From positions 24,662,913 through 24,726,912 of the forward strand of contig NC_053147.1 in the NCBI RefSeq assembly GCF_016808335.1: DNA of 64,000 nucleotides, in the 5' to 3' direction. This document shows, piece by piece, positions 52,598-62,647 of this stretch. Both the position numbers and the translations under genes were made by a program. Every line of letters begins with the position of its first letter. Position 1 is the stretch's first letter. Origin of the DNA: Panicum virgatum. Its lineage: Eukaryota > Streptophyta > Magnoliopsida > Poales > Poaceae. The notes under the pieces were generated by a model. It was not told where the DNA came from, ran no database searches, and was given only the letters and a program-made list of their open reading frames with translations.

Positions 52598-55473
52598 TTA
52601 TGTTGAATCATCATCACTTTGAAACATTTTCAAGCCATATCCAACAGGGAATAACGGGTCATAGTTAGCATCTCCAGCATTTATTGGCAACTGATCCACG
52701 GACCTATACCAAGTCACAGGCAATTTGCCGACAAAGTCATGATCTCCAAAGAGGCAATCAGTAATTCCCATGCCCTCACTTCCAGGCAGCCAGGCAGCAA
52801 CTAGAGCTTCTATCTTCTCCAGAACTTGTGACTCAATAACCAATGGCCTGCCAGAGATAACAACCACTAGGGTTGGGATTTTACTTGCCACATGGGAGAT
52901 AAGCTCAGAGCCATTAAACGGAATACTAAGGTCAGTTCTGTCTCCTGTCCATTCAGCATATGGAACCTCTCCAACAACAACTACTGCATAGGAAAAATCT
53001 CCATTCTCAATCGTGGCTTCTGTTGGGCATTTCTCATACACAACTTCAGTTTGCACTCCCAATGATTCTTGTATGGCCTCCAATATGCTTGTACCTGTTC
53101 GTTTAGATCGCATAAATAGCTAATCTTGAAAAAAAAATAGCAGACTTGAACTACTTTCATATAATAAAACTAAATGCTACTTTTATAAAAAAAAACATAT
53201 GAAATCAGAGGTTTATTCAAGGGAAAGATTGTTTACCAGAGCAACAAGATATGATTTCTTTTCACCATGGCAGTTGAAACTTGAAAGTGTTATATGAATT
53301 ATCAAGAATCAGTTAACAACTAGAGTTCCCAAGCGTCAAGGGGGAAATAGTTTCTTCAGGACCAAGGTTATTCAACCGAAAAAATGACCATTCTTCAGGA
53401 TACCTGTGCTAGTTCAAACTTTGGACAAATTACACCACTATGAAGCGTTCTGCCTATCTTAGAGTACCAGACAACTGTATTGTCTAGGTCAAACAGTTGC
53501 TTGATAGTACAAAATAAAGGATGTATGAAGTACGAAAAAACTTATAACTACAAATATTTGTTTGTGCAAAGCAGAGTTCCATCTTACCAAGAGTTATTTT
53601 CCCGCTATCTCCATGCCATGCAATCGTCCACCCACCACACTGATATCCAATATCATCAGCATGTGTTCCTGAAACCAATATTCTTTTTGCATTTTTGGAC
53701 AATGGAAGGAATGGCGCCTTCTGATCCTTTCCATTTTTCAGAAGTACCAAAGACTTGCGAACAGCCTCGCGTGCCAGCAATCGATGTTCCTGAAAGGTCA
53801 ACATATTGTACATGGTTGGTGATATCAAATTTTAGATGACTCAAATAGAAAGATTTGAGTCGGTCTGAAAGAGCATTGTACCTTACAACCAACTATGTCC
53901 AGCAGAGAGTGGTCTGAAAATGGATGCTCAAACACTCCAGAAATAAACTTAACCCTCAGAATCCGCTCAACAGCATCATCAATACGAGACATTGGTATCT
54001 CCCCTGTCTCCACCAAGAACACAATATCCTCCAAAAATTTCTCAAACCTGTGAGGTATCATAATCTGTAGGTTGCTCAATGTAGGCAAAAGAACAGATAG
54101 TTGAATGATACATTTCATATGAACACTCAATAATCATATACCATGTCCATTCCCGCATTTACTGATTGTGAAATGCAATAGCGATAATCAGACCCCCGAT
54201 GCTCACAGAGTCTGTCAATACCCTCCCAATCTGAAATGACAAAGCCCTGAAACAGGAAGTTACTCATGTCAAAATTCATAGCCAACCTAATCTCCAGTCA
54301 TTATTATTGAACGATGGCTATAAGCTCGGCTACCTTAAAGCCTAACTTGCCCTTCAGAACATCTGTCAGCAAATAGCGACTCGAATGCAATGGCTCCCCA
54401 TTCCATTTAGAGTAGGAAGCCATCACTGTAGCCACCCCTTGAGCTATACAATCAGGGTATGGTGTCATATGGATCGCCTCCAAATCTTCATACGAGCAAA
54501 TGGCATTTCCCTCATTCAGCCCCTTGTCCGTGCCACCATCCCCTACGAAATGCTTAGCACAAGCAAGTACATTCTCCCTGCAAGCCACATGGGCACATTT
54601 CCACAAACAGGCCGTGGGCAAAGGGCAATGGAGAACACGCTAAAATATTACCACGACGCACCTAACCGAAGCGAGAAAGGGGTAACCATGAGGGTGGTCT
54701 GCTGGTAGCTGCCCCTGCAGGCCGCTGACGATGGTGGTCAACGAGCGTACGATCTCCGGATCCTCGCTGTAGCTTTCGTAGCATCTCCCCCACCTCGGAT
54801 CCCGACAGACCTAGCATGCACCAGAGACGAGACGCACATCAAGAACATCCCGCACAGACGCCACCAATTAATCAGGACTCAGGAGTGGGTTTCAATTTCA
54901 CTCACGGCGACGCAGGGCGCGAAGGTCCAGTGGATGCCGGTGGCGCGTACCTCGAGCGCCGTCGCCTCGCCGATCCTACGCGCGAGCTCCGCGTCCCTGT
55001 GAGGTCAACGGCAACAGGGTTGCTACAACTGACGTAACGAAGCGCAAGGGGATAGCACGGTGACGTGGGCAAACGATTGCGGCATCCGGAATACGCGGTC
55101 CGATCGGACGGTACCTGGTTGCGCCGAGGCCGACGTTGTGGGGGAACACGGTGGCGCCGTAGACGTTGTTGTGGCCGTGGACGGCGTCGGTGCCGTAGAG
55201 GATGGGGACGCCGAGGCGGGAGGCGAGCGCGTGGCGCTGCATGCCGTCGACCATGGCGGCCCAGTCGGCGGGCGAGGCCCGCTCGCGCGGCGCGCTCCCG
55301 CCGGCGTTGAGGACGCTGCCGGCGCCGAGCTCCGCGAGGGCGCGCGGCGACGCGACGCCGCGCTCGATCTGGGCCATCTGCGCCGCCTTCTCCCGCAGCG
55401 TCATGCGGGCCAGCAGGTCCCGCACCCGCGCCTCCACCGGCGCCGACGCGTCCCTGTACAGCGGCGCCGCCAT
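52598..55473 (-). CDS. GH3 beta-glucosidase / beta-D-glucan exohydrolase, 8 exons
   Basis: Exons on the minus strand: 55473-55115, 54996-54906, 54810-54662, 54577-54334, 54246-54142, 54064-53882, 53789-53588, 53094-52598. All introns have GT-AG ends and the phases close to 610 codons (609 residues). The N-terminal (beta/alpha)8 domain has [20 protein letters not shown] and KHFVGDGGT. The catalytic nucleophile is D287 in GFVISDWEG. The C-terminal alpha/beta domain has GWTIAWHG (Trp clamp) and the acid/base E487 in [15 protein letters not shown], and ends GYGLKMF. Family members hydrolyse beta-glucans and beta-glucosides, often in the cell wall. Unlike secreted barley ExoI, the start at 55473 ([10 protein letters not shown]) gives no signal peptide, so location is uncertain. 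No broken residue is seen; the gene looks functional. Confidence 0.93.
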
Positions 55474-56403
55474 GGCGCGCGAGGTGAGGCGGCGGCGGGA
55501 GGGAGCGAGCTGCGCAGCGGAGCGGAGCAGACGGGTACTCGTCGGCGTGGTCGATGGGGAGCGGATTGGATTGGACGCACACGACGACGCCACGAGTCGA
55601 GAGCAACGGCCAACGGGATCGTCAGCGATTATGAGACCCACCCGGCGCCATCTTGCACGCACGCTAACCCCGTCGATCTGAGATCGGGCGGCGGTGGCAG
55701 TGACCTGGCTTCCATGATTAGTCCGAACCGACAAGACATAAATGCCCAGACAAACCACTGCGCCTAGGGAGGTAAAAGGACCAAAATTTTGAACTAGAAA
55801 ATCTAAAGGGTCGGGTCCTAAAAAAGTCGGGCTCTAATTTTATATAATTTTGAACTAAATAATTTAAAGACTTTATTGGGCTGTGAAGAGGCCACTAGGG
55901 CCATGCCCATTACTACCCCTACATGCGCCTTCTCTGCAGTCGCAGCCACGACCATCTGGAGTGGAAGATCGCGCGGATCTCGCAGATCCTAGCTCATCTG
56001 GAACTGGAAGGAACCACGATGCTGTCGGACAAGAGGCGATCCAAGCAAGGCGCGCGTCCTAGCCTACGCCGTCGCCGAGATCAGTAAACATGGCCCGGCT
56101 GGTATAGCGAGCTTGAGGGAATTTGTGTCATGATCCAATCCAAGAGAAGCCCGGGACTATCAAGCTTTGTCGAGTCACAGCCCAAGTGAATATCAAGATG
56201 AAGACTACGTAACAACTGCTAGGCATATCCATTAGGATCGAACAATCATAATTCAGAACTAGAAACAGAAGAGGAAAAGGAACAAGGCCTTCCTCATGTT
56301 ATAGAGATCGCCTTTCTCCGATTTTATATTGTGGTCGCTCATGTTCCAAAGATCTCGCCGGTGGCTACGAGTTATTAGCTGCAACCATCTTCTACTTATC
56401 TCC
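55474..56403. other. Upstream region of the GH3 gene
   Basis: The frame of exon 1 stays open upstream to an ATG at 55758 (95 more codons, Ser/Arg-rich near the junction); whether this is translated is unknown. A TATA-like TTATATAA lies at about 55838-55846 (minus orientation). The rest is unassigned. Confidence 0.45.
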
Positions 56404-57255
56404 TATGGGGCTGTTTGGTTGGGTTCATAAACCCCAACCAGGGTCTAGTAGGCCTAGAAGGCCATGTTTGGTTGCTTGTATAATGCCTAGAGCCAGACCC
56501 CCGTTGTGCAAAATGAGGCCCGTGGCCTGGCTACGCTTATGCGGCCGATTCGGTCGCACAACTCGGGCCAGGCTCCGCGTGCCCGTGGCGCGTCTCCGGT
56601 TATGCGAGCTGGAGCCACCGTATATAAGCCCATGTCGTCCTCTAGGGTTACCGCCCCTGGTAACTGTTCACTCACGGCCGCCATCTCCTGCCGTTCTCTC
56701 TCTCTCTCTCTCGTCTTCTTCCCGCTGGCGCTCATGCAAGCTCGGTGCTAGGGTTCATCGACCGGTGGTAGCCTGGTAACGCGTCTGTGCCTCCTTCCGC
56801 TAGTTTTTGTCGCCCCTTTATCTATTACTTGGCCGAGCTCTTGTTTTCGCTTGATTTCGTTTGACTTATTGGATCCTTTTGTGGTCGCTGATGGAAGTAG
56901 ATGTGTAGATCTGGTAGTTTGCTTGATGGATTCACTGAGTATGGAACCGTATGTCTAGATCTGGATGTTTTCCTGTCGATTTCTGGTAGATCTGGTGCAC
57001 TTGAAACTGAACTGACATATACTCTTTGTAGTCTTCGTTTATGTCGAGTTACTCTCATATGAAATTGAAACAAAGCATTTTCTGAGGTCTAGTTGTGGTC
57101 GATGATGCATTTTGGCACTAGGTGGCGCATGCATCATGTCGCAGCCGTGCCATTTTAACTTATTTTAGATGCAATATTACAACGCCAGCAGCATAACCTG
57201 ATTTCGGTTTTAAAGATTTCTTATTTCCCTATGTTACATGTTGCATTCTATAGCC

Positions 57256-58597
57256 ATGGATCCTGCTGAGTTGCATCTGAGGATGATTCGTAGGGGAGCT
57301 GCAGTAGTTGTTGTTCTCTGTACCTGGTTACTTGTTAGGATTAGGAGTCATTCTCGGCCATCTATCACTTATGGCCCAATGTCTGCTAGAGATGAAGAGC
57401 GGAAGAGCAACCTAGCCTATATCTTCAACTCCACTGATACCTAGTGTGTAGAGCTGCTTAGGACGAGAAGGGCTCCTTTCTACAAGCTTTGTGATCTGTT
57501 TCGTAGCAGAGAGTTACTCAAGGATACAATTCACTGCAATATTGAGGAATAAGTTGCCATGTTCTTACATATTGTGGGTCATAACTAAAGGTTCAGTTGC
57601 ATTAAGTTTTCCTTTAGAAGGTCCACAGGAACCGTTAGTAGGTATTTCCAGGAGGTTCTATATGCAGTTGGTGAGCTTAGGAATGAGCTGATAGTTGTAC
57701 CATCTCCTTCAGTATCTTCTAAAATTCAGAACAGCCGCAGGTGGTATCCATATTTCAAGGTACTTTATAAAATCCAATACATGAACTTCTAAAATCATAA
57801 GCCTGAGATAAAGTATTCACTCTATTCCAATAATATAGGACTGTGTGGGTGCTATTGATGGGACTCATGTTTTAGCTACAGTTTCTGAGAAAATAGAGCA
57901 GCATTTCTTGGAAGGAAGCACACTACCACACAAAATGTTCTAGCAGTTGTAGATTTTGATCTAACGTTCACTTATGTGTTGGCTGGCTGTGAGGGCTCTG
58001 CACATGATGCCCTTATTCTTGCTGATGCCCTCCAATGGCCTGATGAGCTTAAGGTCCCCCAAGGTACATACACAACAGTCCGTCACATAATTTTAATAGT
58101 TCAAAATACTATGTTCTAATCTGATACACCTTACCTCATATTTGTTAGAAAAATTCTACTTGGTAGATGCTGGGTATGCATGCAGACCTGGGTTTCTTCC
58201 CCCATACAGAGGCACTAGGTACCACCTGAGGGAGTATGGTACTAGGCCTCCACAAAATGCAAGAGAACTATTCAACCTTAGGCACTCGTCACTCAGAGCC
58301 ACTGTGGAGAGGGCTTTTGGTGCCCTGAAGAATAGGTTCAAGATCTTGTATAACAAGCCTTTCTATCCCTACCCTACTCAAGTTAAGCTAGTGCTTGCCT
58401 GTTGTATCCTACACAACTGGATCCTCAGGCATGGGTTTGATGAACATGTCCCTGATGAAGCAACTTGGGAACCAAACCCTTCCAATGAAGCCATACCCAA
58501 TGATCAGATGATGGACAATGCATCATGGGCTGCCAAAAGGGATGCCTTTTGTGCTGAAATGTGGGCTAATATGGACGCTACAGGAACTAAATTGTAA
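57256..58597 (+). pseudogene. PIF/Harbinger transposase, broken
   Basis: ATG at 57256 opens MDPAELHLRMIRR and ITYGPMSARDEERKSN. Further on are FRRSTGTVSRYFQEVL, the catalytic block DCVGAIDGTHV (about 57840), LAGCEGSAHDALILADAL (about 57980) and FYLVDAGYACRPGFLPPYRG ... SSLRATVERAFGALKNRFKIL (58142-58350). These hold the DDE residues of DDE_Tnp_4. Two introns are visible (about 57762-57838 and 58063-58148). At least three in-frame stops lie at about 57442, 57550 and 57586, plus frame disruption near 57900, so no functional enzyme is expected. The last exon alone is intact. Confidence 0.85.
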
Positions 58598-58849
58598 ATT
58601 TGCTGCTGGCTGTTGTTTTATTCATCAATGATGTAATGAACAGATTGTCCTGCTGAGACCATGTACTAGATCAATGATGATCTTATCTAATTTTAATGCT
58701 GCTAGTGTATGATTCATGTTGCATTATGGTTTTTGTTTGATTATGTTTGTATTGCTTGTATTCATGGTATGGAATTCTATATTGTTAACTATAATTTAGG
58801 GATGGCTGACATTTATAGGGGAGGGGGATGCTGCTGCTGAGGTTGAGGA

Positions 58850-59800
58850 GGTTCGGGGTGGGGTAGAACCAAATGTTGGTCAGGGTAATGGTGGTGCAGG
58901 TAGGCTGACATAGACAAATGTCATGTCTGGCTTTGTCCTGCGCCGCTTTTCTGACTTGGTTGGGGAAGGGCTGAAAACTGACAAGGGCTTCAAGGAGGTT
59001 CATCTGAATCAAGTTGCCAGGCAGCTAGTGGAGTTTGCAAATGTTCAAGTGACAGGCAACTAGGTTTACAACCATTTGCGTAAATGGAGATCAAGGTGGC
59101 AGAAGATATGCAGACTGAAAAAGATTAGTGGTGCTTTATAGAATGAGGAGAGCTATGTCATTTCACTGGATGAGGACCACTACAAAGGATACATCAAGGT
59201 AAATACCATTCCCAGATTTTGTGTATTTTTTACATGCTCTATTTGTTGAAGCATCAAACTGATTTTTGCTAATGATTGTAGGACCACCCCAAGGATGCAG
59301 AGTTCTTGAACACACCTCTTGTCAATTATCTGCAGATGCAAAACATCTTTGGGAGTGGAGTGGCAACTAGAAGGTTTGCAATGTGATCCTCTGAACCACT
59401 TGGTGACCCTCAAGACCAGGAAACCATTGATCTTGATGCTGAAGCTCCCAAGGCACCAGTTGGCACTCAGAATACGCACACTGCAGAAGGCAAAGGGAAA
59501 GAAAGAGGTGAAGGATCTGGAACTGGGAAGAGAAAGAGAGGGTTATCTGAAGATGAAACTCAGTTGTATGGAGGTCTGACCAAGTCAGTTGATGGCCTGT
59601 CCAATGCCATCAGAGCTGGTACTCCTGGGCTTTACAGGGCAGTCATGGACATTCCAGAATTCAACAAGGACGCCCAAATGTTCTGCCTTAACTACCTTAT
59701 GGTGAACAAGGGAATAGCTGAGACTTTCTTGGAGATGGATGAGGAAGACAAGGGCTACTGGATGAGGGATCATTTGCTGAAGAACAACTTCTTCGGTTGA
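58850..59800 (+). pseudogene. Myb/SANT-like (Myb_DNA-bind_3) Harbinger ORF1, broken
   Basis: Shows SGFVLRRFSDLVGEGLKTDK, GFKEVHLNQVARQLVEFA, VYNHLRKWRSRWQKICRLKK, SLDEDHYKGYIK, then KDAEFLNTPLVNYLQMQ and a C-terminal block PEFNKDAQMFCLNYLMVNKG ... YWMRDHLLKNNFF. This is the DNA-binding partner that PIF/Harbinger transposases need. One intron lies at about 59198-59281. Stops at about 58909, 59062, 59138 and 59385 break it; the C-terminal 78 codons from 59564 are open. Confidence 0.8.
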
Positions 59801-60241
59801 TGTGGTGGATGCCCAAGATGGTGCTGCTGATTGCTTTTTGGGGTTTCCTTCTGTAATGCTTGAGGTTTAGGACCAATTGTGCCAGGAAGTTACCACCTGG
59901 TGTTTTTTGAGTTAGGTTAGGAATTTCTATAGCTTTAGGGCCATTCAGGGAGGACCTTTGAGTAATGTTCCACATGAACCATGTTACTTAACACAGGTGA
60001 AGTATGCATGCTTGCATACCAGAACACTGAGTATGCACCTCATGCATGTTGCATACTAGAACTCAAATTGTATGCGTGATCTATGTGCAGTCAGAGTAAT
60101 TTGGTTGATGCCTAGCTATTGTTCATATCTGTTATCTGTCTGTTATAACTTTGTGTTCATCACTGCTTTGTTGTGTCTCCTTCTACTACTTGTTCGTTTG
60201 TGCATGTTTCTCTTGATCAGTACTGACCATTATCACAATTG

Positions 60242-60592
60242 ATTAGGGAAAAAGTGACTTGGTATGTGGTTTATCATGGGAGGCGACCTGGTGTGTTTGA
60301 AGACTGGGGTTTATGCAACGCCCAAGTTTCAAGCTTCAGTCACGCAAGCTACAAGAAATTCAAAACTGCAGACCAAGCTTTTCAAGCATTCGAACTGTAC
60401 AAACAAGCGACCAGTGTGAAGATCAACGACGAGATTAACCAAAATGAAACAACAAGCTTCCCAGAAAACAAGCACAGAAACCTATTCCCCTGGAAGGATG
60501 CCATCCTGCGATTTGTGTTAGTTTTTGTGGTAGTACTTGTGATCATGTACTGGAAAAAGTGTGCACTGTATTGGTTTGCATGCCTGATTTAA
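60242..60592 (+). CDS. RNase H1 N-terminal (Caulimo_VI) domain protein with C-terminal membrane segment
   Basis: About 116 residues. Residues about 6-55 (VTWYVVYHGRRPGVFEDWGL, CNAQVSSFSHASYKKFKTAD, QAFQAFELYK) match the hybrid-binding domain of eukaryotic RNase H1, also called Caulimo_VI / viroplasmin. The catalytic RNase H domain is absent. A polar linker leads to a C-terminal hydrophobic helix (ILRFVLVFVVVLVIMYW) with a short basic/Cys tail, as in a tail-anchored protein. No ATG opens the frame: the codon where Met is expected reads ATT (60242), or an upstream exon is used (AG at 60246-60247). It lies inside the 6.2-kb Harbinger element, convergent with the GRF gene. The domain occurs in host proteins; this is not evidence of an integrated virus. 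Confidence 0.65.
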   Translation: MREKVTWYVVYHGRRPGVFEDWGLCNAQVSSFSHASYKKFKTADQAFQAFELYKQATSVKINDEINQNETTSFPENKHRNLFPWKDAILRFVLVFVVVLVIMYWKKCALYWFACLI

Positions 60593-60740
60593 TGACATTG
60601 TAGACAAATATTTGACTTGAGACCATTCGTGTATGATCAATGTCTAAACTATTCAGTTTGGGATGCTTGAAACTACTAGGACTATAAGTTTACATCACAT
60701 CATTAACAAAGATAAAAGACAGACCACTCCTTCCATACTT

Positions 60741-60839
60741 CCATTCATAGGCAGCCACCACACTAACACATCAAGTTCAGTAGATGGTGCCATTCATAGG
60801 CAGCCACCACAGTCACACATCAAGTTCACCAGATGGTGG
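60741..60839. repeat. 49-bp tandem duplication between the convergent accessory ORFs
   Basis: CCATTCATAGGCAGCCACCA at 60741 recurs at 60790, with most of the unit conserved. Confidence 0.8.
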
Positions 60840-61012
60840 CACATTGGTTTATACAACCAAAATGGAACCAAAATGGCCTTTCCATCCTAAGCATTAGCTA
60901 ACTGCTACTTGCATGGTTACCACTAAGTCAGACCCAACAGCAAGGTCATCACCAAGTTCTTGTCCAAACCAGACCACTAAACAAAATGCTCATCACCCTC
61001 ATGCATGCAAGG

Positions 61013-61677
61013 TCACTTCATCTTGAGAACTACTCCAAACAGCAAGGCCACAACAACTCCAATTAGGCAAACAACCACAATCCAGATCCTTTTCTTGTCC
61101 TCAAGTTTATTCTTCACAATTGATTGCAGTGCAGAGACACAGGCCACATAGAACCTACACATGACATTGAGCTGTTCTTTGTCCCTAACCAGCTCTTCCT
61201 TCTCCCTAACCCAGGTTTCCTTCTCTGCTTCTAGGATCTCCTTCAGTTCTTTGGCCTCATTCTTCATTGCTTGCTCTGCCATCATGTCCACCAAGTTCTT
61301 GTCAGCTTTCTCTATGCATTTGTTAACCATGTCCCACAGTGTGAGGATAACCTCTTGTGCCCTCTGTGGCCACTCCTCATCCATCCATTGAACGAAACCA
61401 CACCTCTCAAATTTGTCCTGAACATATAAACAGCAAAAGTTCATACATTTCCATTAACTACAACCAAGAATTTCACTCCAATGTGACTAACATTCACTGA
61501 AACATGAACATTTACCTTCAGAGGGCATCCAAGGAACCGACGACCAGTATGTTTGCCTTTCCAGGCGAACAGACGGCGGGGATGCTTACCATGACGGCAG
61601 AGAACCAAAGACTGATCCACAACACCACCCCCATGCGAATCCTCTATCCCATCAGGAAGAGAACAGACAGACCTTGA
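61013..61677 (-). CDS. GRF-type zinc-finger, coiled-coil protein with C-terminal membrane segment (partial 5')
   Basis: Exon A is 61677-61516 and exon B is 61417-61013, joined by a GT-AG intron (GTAAATG...GTTCAG) in phase 0. The joined finger has CRHGKHPRRLFAWKGKHTGR, RFLGCPLK and RCGFVQWMDEEW, i.e. the C-x-H ... C ... C-x-F-x-W pattern of GRF zinc fingers, which bind single-stranded nucleic acid in DNA-repair proteins. Then comes a Glu/Lys-rich coiled coil (AEQAMKNEAKELKEILEAEK) and a C-terminal hydrophobic helix (IWIVVVCLIGVVVALLFGVV) with KMK tail. An in-frame TAG at 61678-61680 sits at a TGTAG acceptor, so the start Met is probably in an upstream exon between 61700 and 62250. Open and undamaged in the visible part, unlike the neighbouring transposase. 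Confidence 0.7.
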
Positions 61678-61709
61678 CTACAGACATGGACAACTTCTAA
61701 GAACGATTA

Positions 61710-62225
61710 CTACATCATGAAACTACTTGAATACATATTAACACGATTACAATCATTAAACCTAAGAGCATCGAAAGGATTAACCCTAGGAAATACATTC
61801 AGAGATGCACCACAATACGCGAATCGAAACCCTAGAGGGGGGGTAGGGGGATGTATTCTGACTTGATGACCTGGATCTGATTTGTCGGAAGCTGATCCGT
61901 TGCCGGAGTTCTCCGAGCCTCCTGCGCTGCCAGTTGCCGCACGCCGTGCCATGGAGTCCCAGGAAGCAGAGCCCGAGGGCGCGGGCGAACCACCAGCGAC
62001 GCGGGTCACCGACCTCAACGACCTTCCAGCGCCGGTCGTGGCCCAGCAGCGACTCTTGTAGAAGACGCAGCGGATGCAGGGGGTCGCCGAGCAGCACTCG
62101 AATGGATCTGTCTGCTCCTCCGTCGGGGCCGGCGAGCTGATCTCGAAAGAGCTCGTCGGAGTGGGGGCCCTCAGACCCGTCGGCGAAGGACTGCGGCTCA
62201 CGCGGCGCCGCCTAGCTCTGACCAT
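61710..62225 (-). other. Possible 5' exon/leader of the GRF gene
   Basis: A frame open from ATG 62225 (MVRARRRRVSRSPSPTG) is GC-rich and could be the first exon, but no splice junction to 61677 could be fixed. Unrecognised otherwise. Confidence 0.3.
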
Positions 62226-62647
62226 CCCCCAACGCCGGGAAGGGATTCGGCCGGAGGCGGAGCGGGCGACGGAGGGCGGGGAACGGCGGGCGGTGGATGG
62301 CAAGGGAGACGAGGGGGCACGACACACGAATGGACACTGGTAATTTTTAACGCAAGTCACCGCTACCAAATATATGGGCTTCGTTCTGAGGATGGGCGGT
62401 AAGAGCACCCATTTGGGCCGCGGGGTGCACTCACCCGCTTATGCAGCAGCAACCAAACAGGCTCCATTTGCTCCACATTTGCAGGCCACAACCTTATCTA
62501 GGCAACCAAACACAATCTCCACTGGGCCTGCCTTCAGTTTCCAGCCAACCAAACACCATCGCCTGGCTCCGTTTAGCCTGTATTGGGTGGCCCAGGCTAC
62601 AGAAATAAGCCAGGCTACGGTAAGCCCAGCAACCAAACAACCCCTAT

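Larger units (their letters stand above)
56407..62644. mobile_element. Large PIF/Harbinger element (6.2 kb) with extra genes
   Basis: Terminal repeats are GGGGCTGTTTGGTTGGG at the left and, reverse-complemented, GGGGTTGTTTGGTTGCTGG at the right. TAT flanks both sides (56404-56406 and 62645-62647), a 3-bp target differing from the usual TAA/TTA. Both subterminal regions repeat TGTTTGGTTG. Inside, on plus: a transposase (57256-58597), a Myb/SANT-like ORF (about 58850-59800) and a Caulimo_VI-domain ORF (60242-60592). On minus: a GRF zinc-finger ORF (61013-61677). Transposase plus Myb-like protein is the standard PIF/Harbinger pair; the other two are accessory. Confidence 0.85.

Noticed and set aside
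55060..55767. 235-codon plus-strand open frame over GH3 exon 1
   Set aside because: Antisense to a conserved exon in GC-rich DNA; no motif.
60242..60592. Integrated caulimovirus sequence
   Set aside because: Only the small RNase H1 N-terminal/viroplasmin-type domain is present, a domain also common in host proteins. There is no viral coat, movement or polymerase sequence around it.
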